Shown here: positions 17,838 through 29,034 of the stretch, piece by piece
Layout of the letters: the number at the start of each line of letters is the position of its first letter
Position numbering within the stretch: the first letter of the stretch is position 1
Assembly: GCA_937860055.1 (NCBI GenBank)
Contig: CALMBO010000027.1
Coordinates: 124,001 to 188,000, forward strand
Length of the DNA: 64,000 nt
Reading direction: 5' to 3'
Origin: an uncultured Verrucomicrobiota bacterium
Lineage (GTDB): Bacteria; Verrucomicrobiota; Kiritimatiellia; CAIQIC01; Lenti-01
Notes under the pieces: generated by a model
The model's database searches: none
The model's input: only the letters and a program-made list of their open reading frames with translations
Told to the model about the DNA's origin: nothing
Made by a program: the position numbers and the translations under genes

Positions 17838-18973
17838 GCGCCCAGCGCTTCGGCCACGAGCTGGCCGGCCGAGGGGATGTCGCCCTCGCCTTCCAGGGCC
17901 TTCGCCACTTCCGCCAGCCCGTCCAGCTGCGCCTGCCGCGCCGGCGTGTCGGCGATCAGCGGTTCCAGCGCATCCGCCATCGCCCCGGCCGAGGCGCCGC
18001 CCTGGATGAATTCCGGGCAGAGCGTCCGGTGGGCGATCAGGTTCACCATGCCCAGCCACGGCACGCGGATGACGCGCTTCCCGAACCAATAGGTCAACGC
18101 GGCGGTGCGGTACACGACGATCATCGGGCATTTCAGCAGGGCCGTCTCCACCGTCGCCGTGCCCGAGCACACCATGGCGGCGCGGGCCTGCCGCGCCGCC
18201 TCGCGCATCTGCCCCGTCACCACGGCGATGGATGTCCGCTCCTCCGCCGGCCGATCGGCAAGCTGCGCCTCGATCAGGACGCGGATCTCCTCGCCGGCCG
18301 CCGGGATCAGGAACGCGGTCGCTGGATCGCGCCGCCGCAGTTCCCGCGCCGCATCGAGCATCGGCGGCAGGACGCGCTGGATTTCCTGCCGGCGGCTGCC
18401 GGGCAGGATCGCCACGCGCTTCCCGCCCGCCGGCCACGGCAATTCCGGCGCCGGAGCCGACAGGGTGCGCTTCACCGATTCCACCAGCGGGTGTCCGACG
18501 AACACGGTCTTCAAGCCCGTTCCCCGGAACACCTCCGTCTCGAACGGGAAGATCACCATCAGCAGGTCGAGGATCTTCGCCATCTTCGGGATCCGGCTCC
18601 GGTGCCAGGCCCAGACCTGGGGGCTGACGTAGTAGAGCACAGGAATCCCCATCTCATGGGCCTTCGCCGCCAAGCGCAGGTTGAAGCCGGGATAGTCCAC
18701 CAGCAGCAGCGCGTCGGGCTTCTCCGACGCCAGCAGGGCCGCCATCTTCTTGAACACGCGCCGGAAGAAGGGGTAGCGCGCCAGGACCTCGAAGAATCCC
18801 ACCACGGCCATTTCGCGCGCATCCACCACCGTGCGCACGCCTTCCCGCCGCAGGGAATCGCCGCCAATGCCGAAGAATTCGACATCGCCCCTCCGGGCGC
18901 GAAGGTCGCGGACCAGCCGCGCGGCATGCTGGTCGCCGGACACCTCGCCGGCGACGATCATCACCCGTTTCAT
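17834..18973 (-). CDS. lpxB: Lipid-A-disaccharide synthase
   Basis: 379-residue GT19 enzyme that joins UDP-2,3-diacylglucosamine and lipid X to form the lipid A disaccharide at the inner membrane. Seen directly: MIVAGEVSGDQHAARLV at the N-terminus, FGIGGDSL, MAVVGFFEVL, LLVDYPGFNLRLA, YYVSPQVWAW, the HPLVE motif, LLPGSR-type ILPGSRRQEI and CSGTATVE. The ATG at 18973 overlaps the stop of the Gfo/Idh gene (TGATG). Together with lpxI it shows that the organism makes lipid A. Confidence 0.97.
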   Translation of the reverse strand: MKRVMIVAGEVSGDQHAARLVRDLRARRGDVEFFGIGGDSLRREGVRTVVDAREMAVVGFFEVLARYPFFRRVFKKMAALLASEKPDALLLVDYPGFNLRLAAKAHEMGIPVLYYVSPQVWAWHRSRIPKMAKILDLLMVIFPFETEVFRGTGLKTVFVGHPLVESVKRTLSAPAPELPWPAGGKRVAILPGSRRQEIQRVLPPMLDAARELRRRDPATAFLIPAAGEEIRVLIEAQLADRPAEERTSIAVVTGQMREAARQARAAMVCSGTATVETALLKCPMIVVYRTAALTYWFGKRVIRVPWLGMVNLIAHRTLCPEFIQGGASAGAMADALEPLIADTPARQAQLDGLAEVAKALEGEGDIPSAGQLVAEALGA

Positions 18974-19932
18974 CAGGTCTGGCCCTTGTTGCGGATGCTT
19001 TGGCAGATGGCCACGGCCAGCTTCAACGCCTCGGCGGCGTGCTCGCCGCTCACCACCGGTTCGGAACGGTTCCGCACGCAATCCACGAACGCCCGCAGCT
19101 CCAGCGCCAGCGGTTCGCCCTTGTGGATCGGGATGTCCGTCTTCTCGATCCCCAGCAGTTTCTTGCGCAGGATCTTGCCGGTCTGCTCCTGGTAATCCAG
19201 CGAAATGTACGAATCCGGAAGGAACATCCGGATCTTGCGCTGCTTCTCCATGCTGATGCGGCTGGCGGTCACGTTCGCGATGCATCCGTTCTCGAAGCGC
19301 AGGCGCACGTTCGCGATGTCCTCGCTCTTGCTCAGGATCGGCACGCCGACGGCCCGGATGTCCACCACCTTCGACTGCACCAGATGCAGGATGATCTCCA
19401 GATCGTGGATCATCAGGTCCAGGATCACGCTGACCTCCGTTCCGCGCGGCAGCAGGCCGAAGCGCGGCGGCGGATAGGGCGCGATGCGCAGGGCTTCGAC
19501 ATAGAGGGGCTTCTGCTTCGCCGGATTCACCACGGCCAGCACCGGGTTGAACCGCTCGACATGCCCCACCTGCAGGATCACGCCGTTCTTCTGGGCCAGC
19601 TCCACCAGCTCCTCGGCTTCCTGCGTGCTGGCCGCGATGGGTTTCTCCACCAGCACGTGCCGGCCCTTCCCGATGACCTTCCCGGCCACGGCGCGGTGCT
19701 TGTCCGTCGGCACCACGATGTTCAGGGCCTCGGCGGCGTCGGCCAGTTCGTCGATGGTCTTGAAGACCGCCGTATGGTATCGCTCCGCGATCTCCTGGGC
19801 GCGCTTCTTGTCCTCGTCGTAGACGCCGACCAGCTCCACGTCGGGCATCTCCGAATAGATGCGCGCATGCCATTGGCCCAGGCTCCCCACCCCCACCACG
19901 CCCGTCCGGATCTTCCTCTGTTCTTCGGCCAT
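18973..19932 (-). CDS. Gfo/Idh/MocA family oxidoreductase in the lipid A operon
   Basis: 319-residue NAD(P)-dependent sugar oxidoreductase. Seen directly: Rossmann motif GVVGVGSLGQWHARIY near residues 11-26, the substrate/cofactor motif HVLVEKPIA with the family lysine, GHVERFNP and DLMIHDLEIIL carrying the conserved aspartate-histidine pair. The ATG at 19932 (MAEEQRK) gives the usual short N-terminus. It lies between lpxI and lpxB with overlap to lpxB, so it probably acts on a lipid A precursor or a surface sugar. By analogy GnnA, the UDP-GlcNAc 3-dehydrogenase of amide-linked lipid A makers, belongs to this superfamily, but the required transaminase GnnB is not in the window. Substrate assignment is inference. 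Confidence 0.88.
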   Translation of the reverse strand: MAEEQRKIRTGVVGVGSLGQWHARIYSEMPDVELVGVYDEDKKRAQEIAERYHTAVFKTIDELADAAEALNIVVPTDKHRAVAGKVIGKGRHVLVEKPIAASTQEAEELVELAQKNGVILQVGHVERFNPVLAVVNPAKQKPLYVEALRIAPYPPPRFGLLPRGTEVSVILDLMIHDLEIILHLVQSKVVDIRAVGVPILSKSEDIANVRLRFENGCIANVTASRISMEKQRKIRMFLPDSYISLDYQEQTGKILRKKLLGIEKTDIPIHKGEPLALELRAFVDCVRNRSEPVVSGEHAAEALKLAVAICQSIRNKGQT

Positions 19933-19963
19933 CGGTTTCTCCCGTTGCAACATCCGCGCCGGC

Positions 19964-20827
19964 TCAGGCCGGCTCCGTTTCCGCGGCATCGAACGCCACG
20001 AAGGCGATGCCGAGGCGGTCGGCCTCCGCCACCAGCTTCTCCCGCTCCAGCAGGATCGTCCGCCGGGCCTCCACGGCCAGGCACGACACCTTCGCCTTCT
20101 TCAGCATCCGGAAGGTGCGCAATCCGATGATCGGGATGTCGAAGCGCATGTCGTGGCCGAGCTTGGCCACCTTGACCACGACGGCCCCGGCGCCGCCTAG
20201 GCGCCCGGCCCGCAGGATCGTCTCGTCCGTGCCCTCGAATCCTTCCACGGCCAGGAGGGTCCCGTCCTTCACCACCACCGTCTGGCCGATCTCCAGGCCG
20301 CTGGTCACCTTGGCCGCCTTCATGCCCAGCCGGATGTCCGCCCGTTCCCGTTCGTCGGGCGCGCGGCGGCCCAGCGTGCCCGCTTCCGGCATCTCGGTCT
20401 CCATGAAGCAGGAGGCCGGCAGCAGTTCCGCGCCAATGGCCTTCAGCTCGTCGCCGATGGCTCCGAAGATCGTATGCGCATTCCGGGTCTTGAGGGTTTT
20501 CAGGATGGCCAGCGCCTTGGCGTCCAGCCGCAGGGTGAACAGCCGCGTCGGCTTGATCTGCCCCGCCATCACGATCTTCGAGATCCCCTTTGCCTTCACC
20601 GCGTCGAGCAGCGCGCCCAGGCTCCCCAGGTGCAGCCAGACCACCTCGTCGGCATATTTCCCGATCGCGCGTTCCGTCTCGCCCTTGAAGGCAAAGGCCA
20701 CGACCCGTTTCACGCCCTGCGCATGCGCCGATCGCGCCAATTGCCAGGGATAGGTGCCAAGGCCGGCGATCACGCCGAGGGTTTCCGGCATGGGGATGGA
20801 GGGCGATTCGCTCATGGTCCGCATCAT
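19964..20827 (-). CDS. lpxI: UDP-2,3-diacylglucosamine pyrophosphatase LpxI
   Basis: DUF1009/LpxI family, about 287 residues, which hydrolyses UDP-2,3-diacylglucosamine to lipid X. Seen directly: LGVIAGLGTYPWQLARSA near the N-terminus, KIVMAGQIKPTRLF, GAIGDELKAIG, MKAAKVTSGLEIGQTVVVKDG, AVEGFEGTDETI and the end FDIPIIGLRTFRMLKKAKVSCL. The start at 20827 is preferred because it overlaps the preceding stop as ATGA and has GGAAGG upstream; a start at 20815 is equally protein-like. It replaces LpxH, as is common outside beta- and gamma-proteobacteria. Confidence 0.93.
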   Translation of the reverse strand: MMRTMSESPSIPMPETLGVIAGLGTYPWQLARSAHAQGVKRVVAFAFKGETERAIGKYADEVVWLHLGSLGALLDAVKAKGISKIVMAGQIKPTRLFTLRLDAKALAILKTLKTRNAHTIFGAIGDELKAIGAELLPASCFMETEMPEAGTLGRRAPDERERADIRLGMKAAKVTSGLEIGQTVVVKDGTLLAVEGFEGTDETILRAGRLGGAGAVVVKVAKLGHDMRFDIPIIGLRTFRMLKKAKVSCLAVEARRTILLEREKLVAEADRLGIAFVAFDAAETEPA

Positions 20828-21396
20828 AGCGCGGCCTTCCGCCGCGTCCAGCCTCTCTTTGCCATCGCGCATCCCCCCGCGAAGGCCAGCCCCGCCCCCA
20901 GTTCGATTCCCAGAGCCCGCAGATTGTCCCGGCTCCCCATGTCCGCCAACGACGTCTTGTCCCACGCCGGCAGTCCGGCGAAAAGGCCGGGCACGCAGGC
21001 ATCCGAAAAGGGCGCCCAGAGCGGAATCCCGTACGGCGCGAGGCGGTCTTCCGTCAGCAGATCGATCGCCAGATGGCTGCCGACCAGGATCAGGAGGAAG
21101 GCCGCCGCCCGTCCCCCGAACCTTGCCGGCCTCCAGGCGCGCCCGACCAGCCAGATTCCCGCCGAAACCATCAGGACCCATGCCACGCTGTGCGTCGCCT
21201 GCTGGTGCGTGGTGTTCAGGTAGCCGCGCGCCAGGCCGGGCAGGTAATCCACGTCGGGCAGGCAGGCCAGCAAGGCGGCCATGCCCAGGATCGCCCCCGC
21301 CTTCCGCAGGGACGAAAAAAGCGGGAGACGTTTGTCTCCCGCCATCGCGTACGCGAGGCCCATGCCGGCCAATCCATGGAACACCGGCGAGGCCAT
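20824..21396 (-). CDS. YdjM-like membrane-bound metal-dependent hydrolase (DUF457)
   Basis: 190-residue integral membrane protein. Seen directly: PVFHGLAGMGLAYAMAG at the start, LLACLPDVDYLPG, THQQATHSVAWVLM, GSHLAIDLLTEDRLAPYG and LWAPFSDACVP, the spaced His/Asp motifs of the DUF457/YdjM family, between about four hydrophobic segments. The family is predicted to be metal-dependent hydrolases, but no substrate is established. It starts 17 nt after the thioredoxin-fold gene and overlaps lpxI by 4 nt, so it belongs to the envelope operon. Confidence 0.8.
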   Translation of the reverse strand: MASPVFHGLAGMGLAYAMAGDKRLPLFSSLRKAGAILGMAALLACLPDVDYLPGLARGYLNTTHQQATHSVAWVLMVSAGIWLVGRAWRPARFGGRAAAFLLILVGSHLAIDLLTEDRLAPYGIPLWAPFSDACVPGLFAGLPAWDKTSLADMGSRDNLRALGIELGAGLAFAGGCAMAKRGWTRRKAAL

Positions 21397-21413
21397 GCGG
21401 CACTTCCGCGGAA

Positions 21414-22385
21414 CTATTTGCCCAGGGCGCGGCGCACCGCGAAGGCCAGGTCCTGGCCGCGCAGATTGCGCGCGATCACCATGCCATTGGCATCCAGCAG
21501 ATAGCTCGTCGTCTCGCCGAAGATGCCCAGGGGCCGGGTCAGCGCCGGAGCGCCCGCCACCACGGACCACGGCAGGCCGTGCGCTTCCAGGCCCGTCGCG
21601 TTCGGTTCCAGGCAGATGCTGACAACCTCGAAGCCCGAGGAATTGTAGCGGTTCCAGAGATCCTGAACCTGCGGGAGGCTCTCCTCCCAGACCTTCCAGC
21701 CGCGCGCGAAGAAATCCACCAGCACCACCTTGCCGCGCAGGCTCGACAAGGCGAAGCTGCGGCCCGCGATGTCCGTCAGCGTCGCATCCGGGAAAGCCAC
21801 GCCGGGGGCGCTCTTCGCGCGGACCAGCGCCTTCTCCATGATCGTCAGCGGCAGGGAATCGCCGCCGGTCGCCCCCGGCCGCGCCACCAGCAGCGGATCG
21901 CCGGGCTTCGTCCCGCCCGACCACGCATACGGCTTGGGATCGTAGTACTTGCTCGCCTTGTAGGCGGCGATCACATCCGAAACCGCGGCGGCATTGCCCG
22001 CCTCCGCCTGCACTTCCGCCTCCTTGACATACAGCTTGGAGGCATCGACGCCTTCCATCTTGGAGATCTTCTTGCGCGCGGCCTGCAGCACCTCGACCGC
22101 CTCGGCATGCTTGCGGCGCATGTCGCTCAACACCATCGCCTTGATCACGGCGGCCTTCACGATCGCGCTGCCGTCGTAATGCCTGGCCGCATCGGAAACC
22201 AGATCATCCACGCTCCGGTCGATCTCGGCCCACTCCTTTTCGGAATAATAGCCGTAGCCCATGCTTTGCAGCTTGCTCAGCACCGCGTTGTATTTCGCGT
22301 CGAACGAAGCCGCCTCCTGGCCGAACGCCCCCGCGACCGAGGCCAGCACCGCCGCCATCACCATGCCCATGAGAATTCTGCGCAT
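21414..22385 (-). CDS. Secreted thioredoxin-fold (TlpA/AhpC-like) protein lacking the CxxC motif
   Basis: 323-residue exported protein. Signal peptide MRRILMGMVMAAVLASVAGAF with probable cleavage after AFG. Residues about 25-190 form an alpha-helical region (SKLQSMGYGYYSEKEWAEID; AEAVEVLQAARKKISKMEG). Residues about 195-323 are a thioredoxin-like domain: PDATLTDIAGRSFALSSLRG, VVLVDFFARGWKVWEESLPQV and GIFGETTSYLLDANG. Where redox family members have WCxxC after the DFFA strand, this protein has RGWKVW, so it cannot be a thiol oxidoreductase of the usual kind. GGAGG precedes the ATG at 22385. First gene of the envelope operon. Confidence 0.82.
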   Translation of the reverse strand: MRRILMGMVMAAVLASVAGAFGQEAASFDAKYNAVLSKLQSMGYGYYSEKEWAEIDRSVDDLVSDAARHYDGSAIVKAAVIKAMVLSDMRRKHAEAVEVLQAARKKISKMEGVDASKLYVKEAEVQAEAGNAAAVSDVIAAYKASKYYDPKPYAWSGGTKPGDPLLVARPGATGGDSLPLTIMEKALVRAKSAPGVAFPDATLTDIAGRSFALSSLRGKVVLVDFFARGWKVWEESLPQVQDLWNRYNSSGFEVVSICLEPNATGLEAHGLPWSVVAGAPALTRPLGIFGETTSYLLDANGMVIARNLRGQDLAFAVRRALGK

Positions 22386-22428
22386 CTTCTGTTCCTCCAA
22401 ATTTGCAGGGCCATTGTGCCCGCTCCCA

Positions 22429-22451
22429 CGCAAAAAACAATTCTTTTTGCG
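22429..22451 (-). terminator. Possible terminator between carA and the envelope operon
   Basis: Inverted repeat CGCAAAAA (22429-22436) / TTTTTGCG (22444-22451) with a 7-nt loop, 15 nt after the carA stop. The T-rich arm itself would provide the U tract on the minus strand. The stem is A/T-rich, so termination strength is uncertain. Confidence 0.4.
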
Positions 22452-22466
22452 CGGTTCCGGCGGTTT

Positions 22467-23587
22467 TCAGCCCCGCCCCATCATCGCGCGGAAGCGCTCG
22501 AAGGCGGGGATGGCGTCGTGGGGGCCTGGGGCGGCTTCGGGATGGTATTGCAGCGAAAAGGCCGGGAACTTCTTCGCCTCCAGCCCCTCCACCGTCCGGT
22601 CGTTCAGGCTGACATGCGTGATTTCCGCCACCGCCGGATCGAGGCTGGCCGCGTCGACCATGTAGTTGTGGTTTTGCGAGGTGATCTCCACCGTCCCCGC
22701 CCGCAGATCCTTCACCGGGTGGTTGCAGCCGTGGTGCCCGAACTTCAAGCGGCAGGTCTTGCCGCCCAGCGCCAGCCCGAGCAGCTGGTGCCCGAGGCAG
22801 ATGCCCATGATCGGCACCTTCCCCAGCAGTCCCCGGATCATCTCGGCTGCGTAGGGCAGCGCCGCCGGATCGGCCGGGCCGTTCGACAGCATCACCCCCG
22901 CCGGCTTGAGGCGGAGAACGTCGGCGGACGTGCTTTTCGCGTTGAGCACCCGCACGCGGAACCCCTGCCCTTCCAGCAGGCGCAGGGTGTTGCGCTTGAC
23001 GCCGTAGTCGAGCACGGCGACGAGCGGGGCATTGGCCAGGAGGTCCGCCGACCAGTCGTAGGCCTCCGGCGTGGAGACCTTGGAGGCGTAGTCCTGTCCG
23101 TCCAGCCCTTCCCACGCGCGGGCCTTCTGGATGGCGTCCTCGGGCGAAACGGAGCCCGTCGCGCACAGGAACGCCTTCTGGGTTCCGCCTTCGCGCAGCT
23201 TCAAGGTCAGCGCGCGGGTATCGATTCCCGCCAGCGCGGGCACGTTCCAGCGGACCAGGGCGTCCGCCAGCGTTTCCTCCGACCGCCAGTTCGACGGCGG
23301 GTTCATCTCGCGGACGACCAGTCCCGAGGCGTGGATGGCCGTGGATTCCATATCCTCGCGGTTGAAGCCCGTATTGCCGATCTCCGGCATCGTCAGCGTG
23401 ACGAGCTGCCCGGCGTAGGACGGATCCGTCAGGATTTCCTCGTAGCCGGTCATGCCGGTGTTGAACACCACTTCGCCCAGGCGGTCCACGGCCGCGCCGC
23501 ACGACCAGCCCCGGATCACCGTGCCGTCCGCCAGCGCTAGGAACGCCTTCTTCTCCCGCCGCGCCGCCCAGTTGCCTGCGGATCCGC

Positions 23588-23591
<4 letters not shown>
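22467..23591 (-). CDS. carA: Carbamoyl-phosphate synthase small subunit
   Basis: Glutamine amidotransferase subunit, 374 residues, supplying ammonia for carbamoyl phosphate (pyrimidines and arginine). Seen directly: [20 protein letters not shown], the cleavage-fold region [15 protein letters not shown], and a class I amidotransferase domain with the nucleophile in [12 protein letters not shown] (C265), the [13 protein letters not shown] motif, QNHNYMVD and the terminal catalytic pair in [13 protein letters not shown]. The ATG at 23591 overlaps the carB stop by 4 nt, so carB-carA are coupled in the order large subunit first, the reverse of the common carAB order. Confidence 0.97.
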
Positions 23592-26860
<3,269 letters not shown>

Positions 26861-26873
26861 GCAGAAACCTCGC

Positions 26874-26885
26874 TAAAACGTTTTA
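26874..26885. promoter_or_regulatory. LacI-type operator-like palindrome upstream of carB
   Basis: Perfect 12-bp palindrome TAAAACGTTTTA with the central CG typical of LacI-family operators. On the minus strand a possible -35 box TTGTGG (26895-26900) would place the -10 region (26872-26877) inside the palindrome, so binding could block transcription. The regulator is unknown. The rest of the 103-nt gap to the M28 gene is AT-rich and holds no gene. Confidence 0.45.
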
Positions 26886-26963
26886 CCCAATTAACCACAA
26901 TCCCTCGGCCTTGGCCACAAAAAAATAGTCATCCCGGAAACTGCCCCCGAAAAGGGCTCCCGG

Positions 26964-28196
26964 TCAGAGCCCATTCACCAGCCCGGCAATGAAATCCGCC
27001 GCTTCCCCCAGCAATCCCTGGTCCACCTGGTCGATCGTGTCCTGCGGCGTATGCGAGATTGCCATGACGCCCTCGCGCAGGTTCGACGAAGTCAGCGCCA
27101 GGCATGGAACCCCTTGGAAGACGAAAATCGAATGGTCGCCCTCCACCCATTCCGGGCCGCGCTCGATCCTTGGATGCTTGGCGATCTCCCCGTTCAGCCA
27201 TGCCTGCCGCGCGTCCTCCAGATTATAGGCCGACACGGCCGTCTTCGATCCCTTGGCGCCCGCCGCATCGATGTTGATGCCCAGCCGGATCGCATCCATT
27301 TCCTTCCCGAAACGGTCCAGATAGGCCATCTGTCCCTTCACCATTCCCGAATCCTCGCCGTTGAAGGGAACGAACTCCAGGTCGTACGGCCCCGCATAAT
27401 CCTTCAGGCGCTCCATCGCCCCCAGCAACACCTCCACCCCCGCCGCGTTGTCCAATGCCCCCGGCGTCCCGTAGGCCGTATCCATGTGCGCGAAAATCAC
27501 GATCTTACCCTTCGACTCCTCCGCCGCCTTCTTGCGGATCACCACCTGCTCTCCGGTTTCGGGAATGCTTTTCGAATCGAGCTTGAGGCGGATTTTTCCC
27601 TTTCCGGCGAGGACCTTTGCCATTGCCGCCTCGTCCAGATAGCCCGAGGGAATCTTGAAATTCGCGTCGTCGAACAGCGGATACGGGTTCAGCCCGCAGG
27701 CGGGGTGCTTTCCGGTCACGGCCAGGACGGCCGCCGGCTCCCGTTCGTCCAGCAGGGCGTAGATTTCCCGGTGGGCATCCGGGAAATAGAACGGGAAGTC
27801 CAGGGGCATCAGGGGTTCCTTCGCGATTTCGCCGCGCAGGAACACGATGTTCCCCTCGCATTTGGTCCGCTTCAGCTGCTGGGTCGATGTCACCATCACG
27901 GCATCGCACAGCTTGTCGAAAGCCGGCGAGAAGGGCCCCGCGAACACCTCCACCCGTTCACCCCCCCGGTCGATGAACGACGGCCCCCGTTCCCACCGGG
28001 TGCACTTGAACGGCAGGCGCTGGACCTCGTATCCCATCCGTTCCGCCTCCGCCCCCAGGAATGCCGCCGCCTGCCGGTTGGCCTCGCTTCCCAGCGGGCG
28101 CTCCCCGAACTCGAAAAAACCGCCGCTGGCCATCCGGCCCATGGCGAACAAGATGGCAACAAACGCCGCGCCTCTCAATTGGAATGGACTTGGCAT
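26964..28196 (-). CDS. Exported M28-family zinc metallopeptidase
   Basis: 410-residue M28 peptidase (aminopeptidase or glutaminyl-cyclase-like fold). Hydrophobic N-terminal segment (FQLRGAAFVAILFAMGRMASG) acts as signal peptide or anchor. Zinc-site motifs seen: IVIFAHMDTAYGTPGALDNAAG (first His and bridging Asp), VPFNGEDSGMVKG (catalytic/ligand Glu-Asp), GINIDAAGAKG and the last ligand in AISHTPQDTIDQVD. A protease-associated insert occupies the N-terminal half. Exact specificity is not predictable. It lies downstream of the tRNA terminator and upstream of carB and is probably a single-gene unit. Confidence 0.88.
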   Translation of the reverse strand: MPSPFQLRGAAFVAILFAMGRMASGGFFEFGERPLGSEANRQAAAFLGAEAERMGYEVQRLPFKCTRWERGPSFIDRGGERVEVFAGPFSPAFDKLCDAVMVTSTQQLKRTKCEGNIVFLRGEIAKEPLMPLDFPFYFPDAHREIYALLDEREPAAVLAVTGKHPACGLNPYPLFDDANFKIPSGYLDEAAMAKVLAGKGKIRLKLDSKSIPETGEQVVIRKKAAEESKGKIVIFAHMDTAYGTPGALDNAAGVEVLLGAMERLKDYAGPYDLEFVPFNGEDSGMVKGQMAYLDRFGKEMDAIRLGINIDAAGAKGSKTAVSAYNLEDARQAWLNGEIAKHPRIERGPEWVEGDHSIFVFQGVPCLALTSSNLREGVMAISHTPQDTIDQVDQGLLGEAADFIAGLVNGL

Positions 28197-28221
28197 CGGA
28201 TCGCGTTCCTTCCCGGTAGCA

Positions 28222-28250
28222 GAAAGGCCGGAACATGGTTCCGGCCTTTC
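28222..28250 (-). terminator. Hairpin terminator downstream of initiator tRNA
   Basis: Perfect 13-bp stem GAAAGGCCGGAAC (28222-28234) / GTTCCGGCCTTTC (28238-28250) with loop ATG, starting 5 nt after the encoded CCA of the tRNA on the minus strand. The T-tract is short (CTTTC within the stem), but position and stability fit a terminator. Confidence 0.65.
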
Positions 28251-28254
28251 AAAA

Positions 28255-28331
28255 TGGTAGCGGGGCTTGGATTTGAACCAAGGACCTTCAGGTTATGAGC
28301 CTGACGAGCTGCCGGGCTGCTCCACCCCGCA
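28255..28331 (-). tRNA. tRNA-fMet (initiator), anticodon CAT
   Basis: 77-nt cloverleaf on the minus strand. Acceptor arm GCGGGG/CCCCGC with an unpaired T1:T72, the mismatch at 1:72 that marks bacterial initiator tRNAs; D-arm with GGAGCAGCCCGGCAGCTC; anticodon loop CTCATAA; T-arm GGTTCAAATCC; encoded ACCA 3' end. The anticodon stem is TCAGG/CCTGA, so only two of the classic three consecutive G:C pairs of initiators are present, with A29:U41 as the third. Confidence 0.95.
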
Positions 28332-28383
28332 ATCTGTTCAAGAATGCAGGTGGACTATACGTCACCCGGAACAAAGCGCAAGC

Positions 28384-28423
28384 ACAAAAAAACATTTTTC
28401 CGGCCGTCTTTCCCGTGCCGGAA
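28384..28423 (-). terminator. Rho-independent terminator after lemA
   Basis: On the minus strand, TTCCGGC (28417-28423) pairs with GCCGGAA (28398-28404), followed by an AAATG and a run of seven T (28386-28392). It lies 14 nt downstream of the LemA stop and before the divergently used tRNA region. Confidence 0.65.
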
Positions 28424-28436
28424 GGCGCCGCATCGG

Positions 28437-29000
28437 CTAGAACGCGACGACGGGCGCGGATTCGGCGCCCTGCGCCGCCTCGAACGGCGCGCGGACGTTG
28501 AAGCCAAAGAGCCGGGCGAAGAACCCCCGGGGCATCTTGCGAACCGCCACGTTGTATTCCTGCACCGTCGCGTTGTAGCGCTGGCGTTCCACGCTGATCC
28601 GGTTCTCCGTCCCGGCCAGCTCGTCCTGCAGGGCGATGAAGTTCTGGTTGGCCTTCAATTCCGGATAGCTCTCCACCACGACCATCAGGCGGCCCAGCGC
28701 CCCGTCCAGCATCGAAGCCACGCCCGCCTTCTGTTCCGGGGTCTTCGCCTCGCCCCATTGGCTGCGGAGGCGTACCACCTCTTCCAGCACGCCCTTTTCA
28801 TGCGCCGCATAACCCTTCACCGTATTGACCAGGTTGGGGATCAGGTCGAACCGCCGCTGCAGCACGGATTCCACGTTCGCCCATGCCTGGTTGCAGACCT
28901 CCTCCTTGGCGACGAATCCGTTGTACACGCCCATCACATACAGCCCGGCCACCGCCACCAGCAGCAGCAGAATGCCGCCCGCCACCAAACATCCCTTCAT
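28437..29000 (-). CDS. lemA: LemA family protein
   Basis: 187-residue membrane-anchored protein of the LemA family, which has a four-helix periplasmic or cytoplasmic domain and unknown function. Seen directly: N-terminal hydrophobic segment (CLVAGGILLLLVAVAGLYVMG), then YNGFVAKEEVCNQAWANVE, the hallmark QRRFDLIPNLVNTVKGYA, ANQNFIALQDELAGTENRI and ARQRYN-type ERQRYNATVQEYN. The ATG at 29000 fits the short N-terminus. It lies 34 nt after the TPM-domain gene; lemA-TPM gene pairs are a recurrent combination in bacteria. Confidence 0.93.
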   Translation of the reverse strand: MKGCLVAGGILLLLVAVAGLYVMGVYNGFVAKEEVCNQAWANVESVLQRRFDLIPNLVNTVKGYAAHEKGVLEEVVRLRSQWGEAKTPEQKAGVASMLDGALGRLMVVVESYPELKANQNFIALQDELAGTENRISVERQRYNATVQEYNVAVRKMPRGFFARLFGFNVRAPFEAAQGAESAPVVAF

Positions 29001-29034
29001 GATATCCGCTCCCTTCCGTGTTTGCTTTTTCAAA

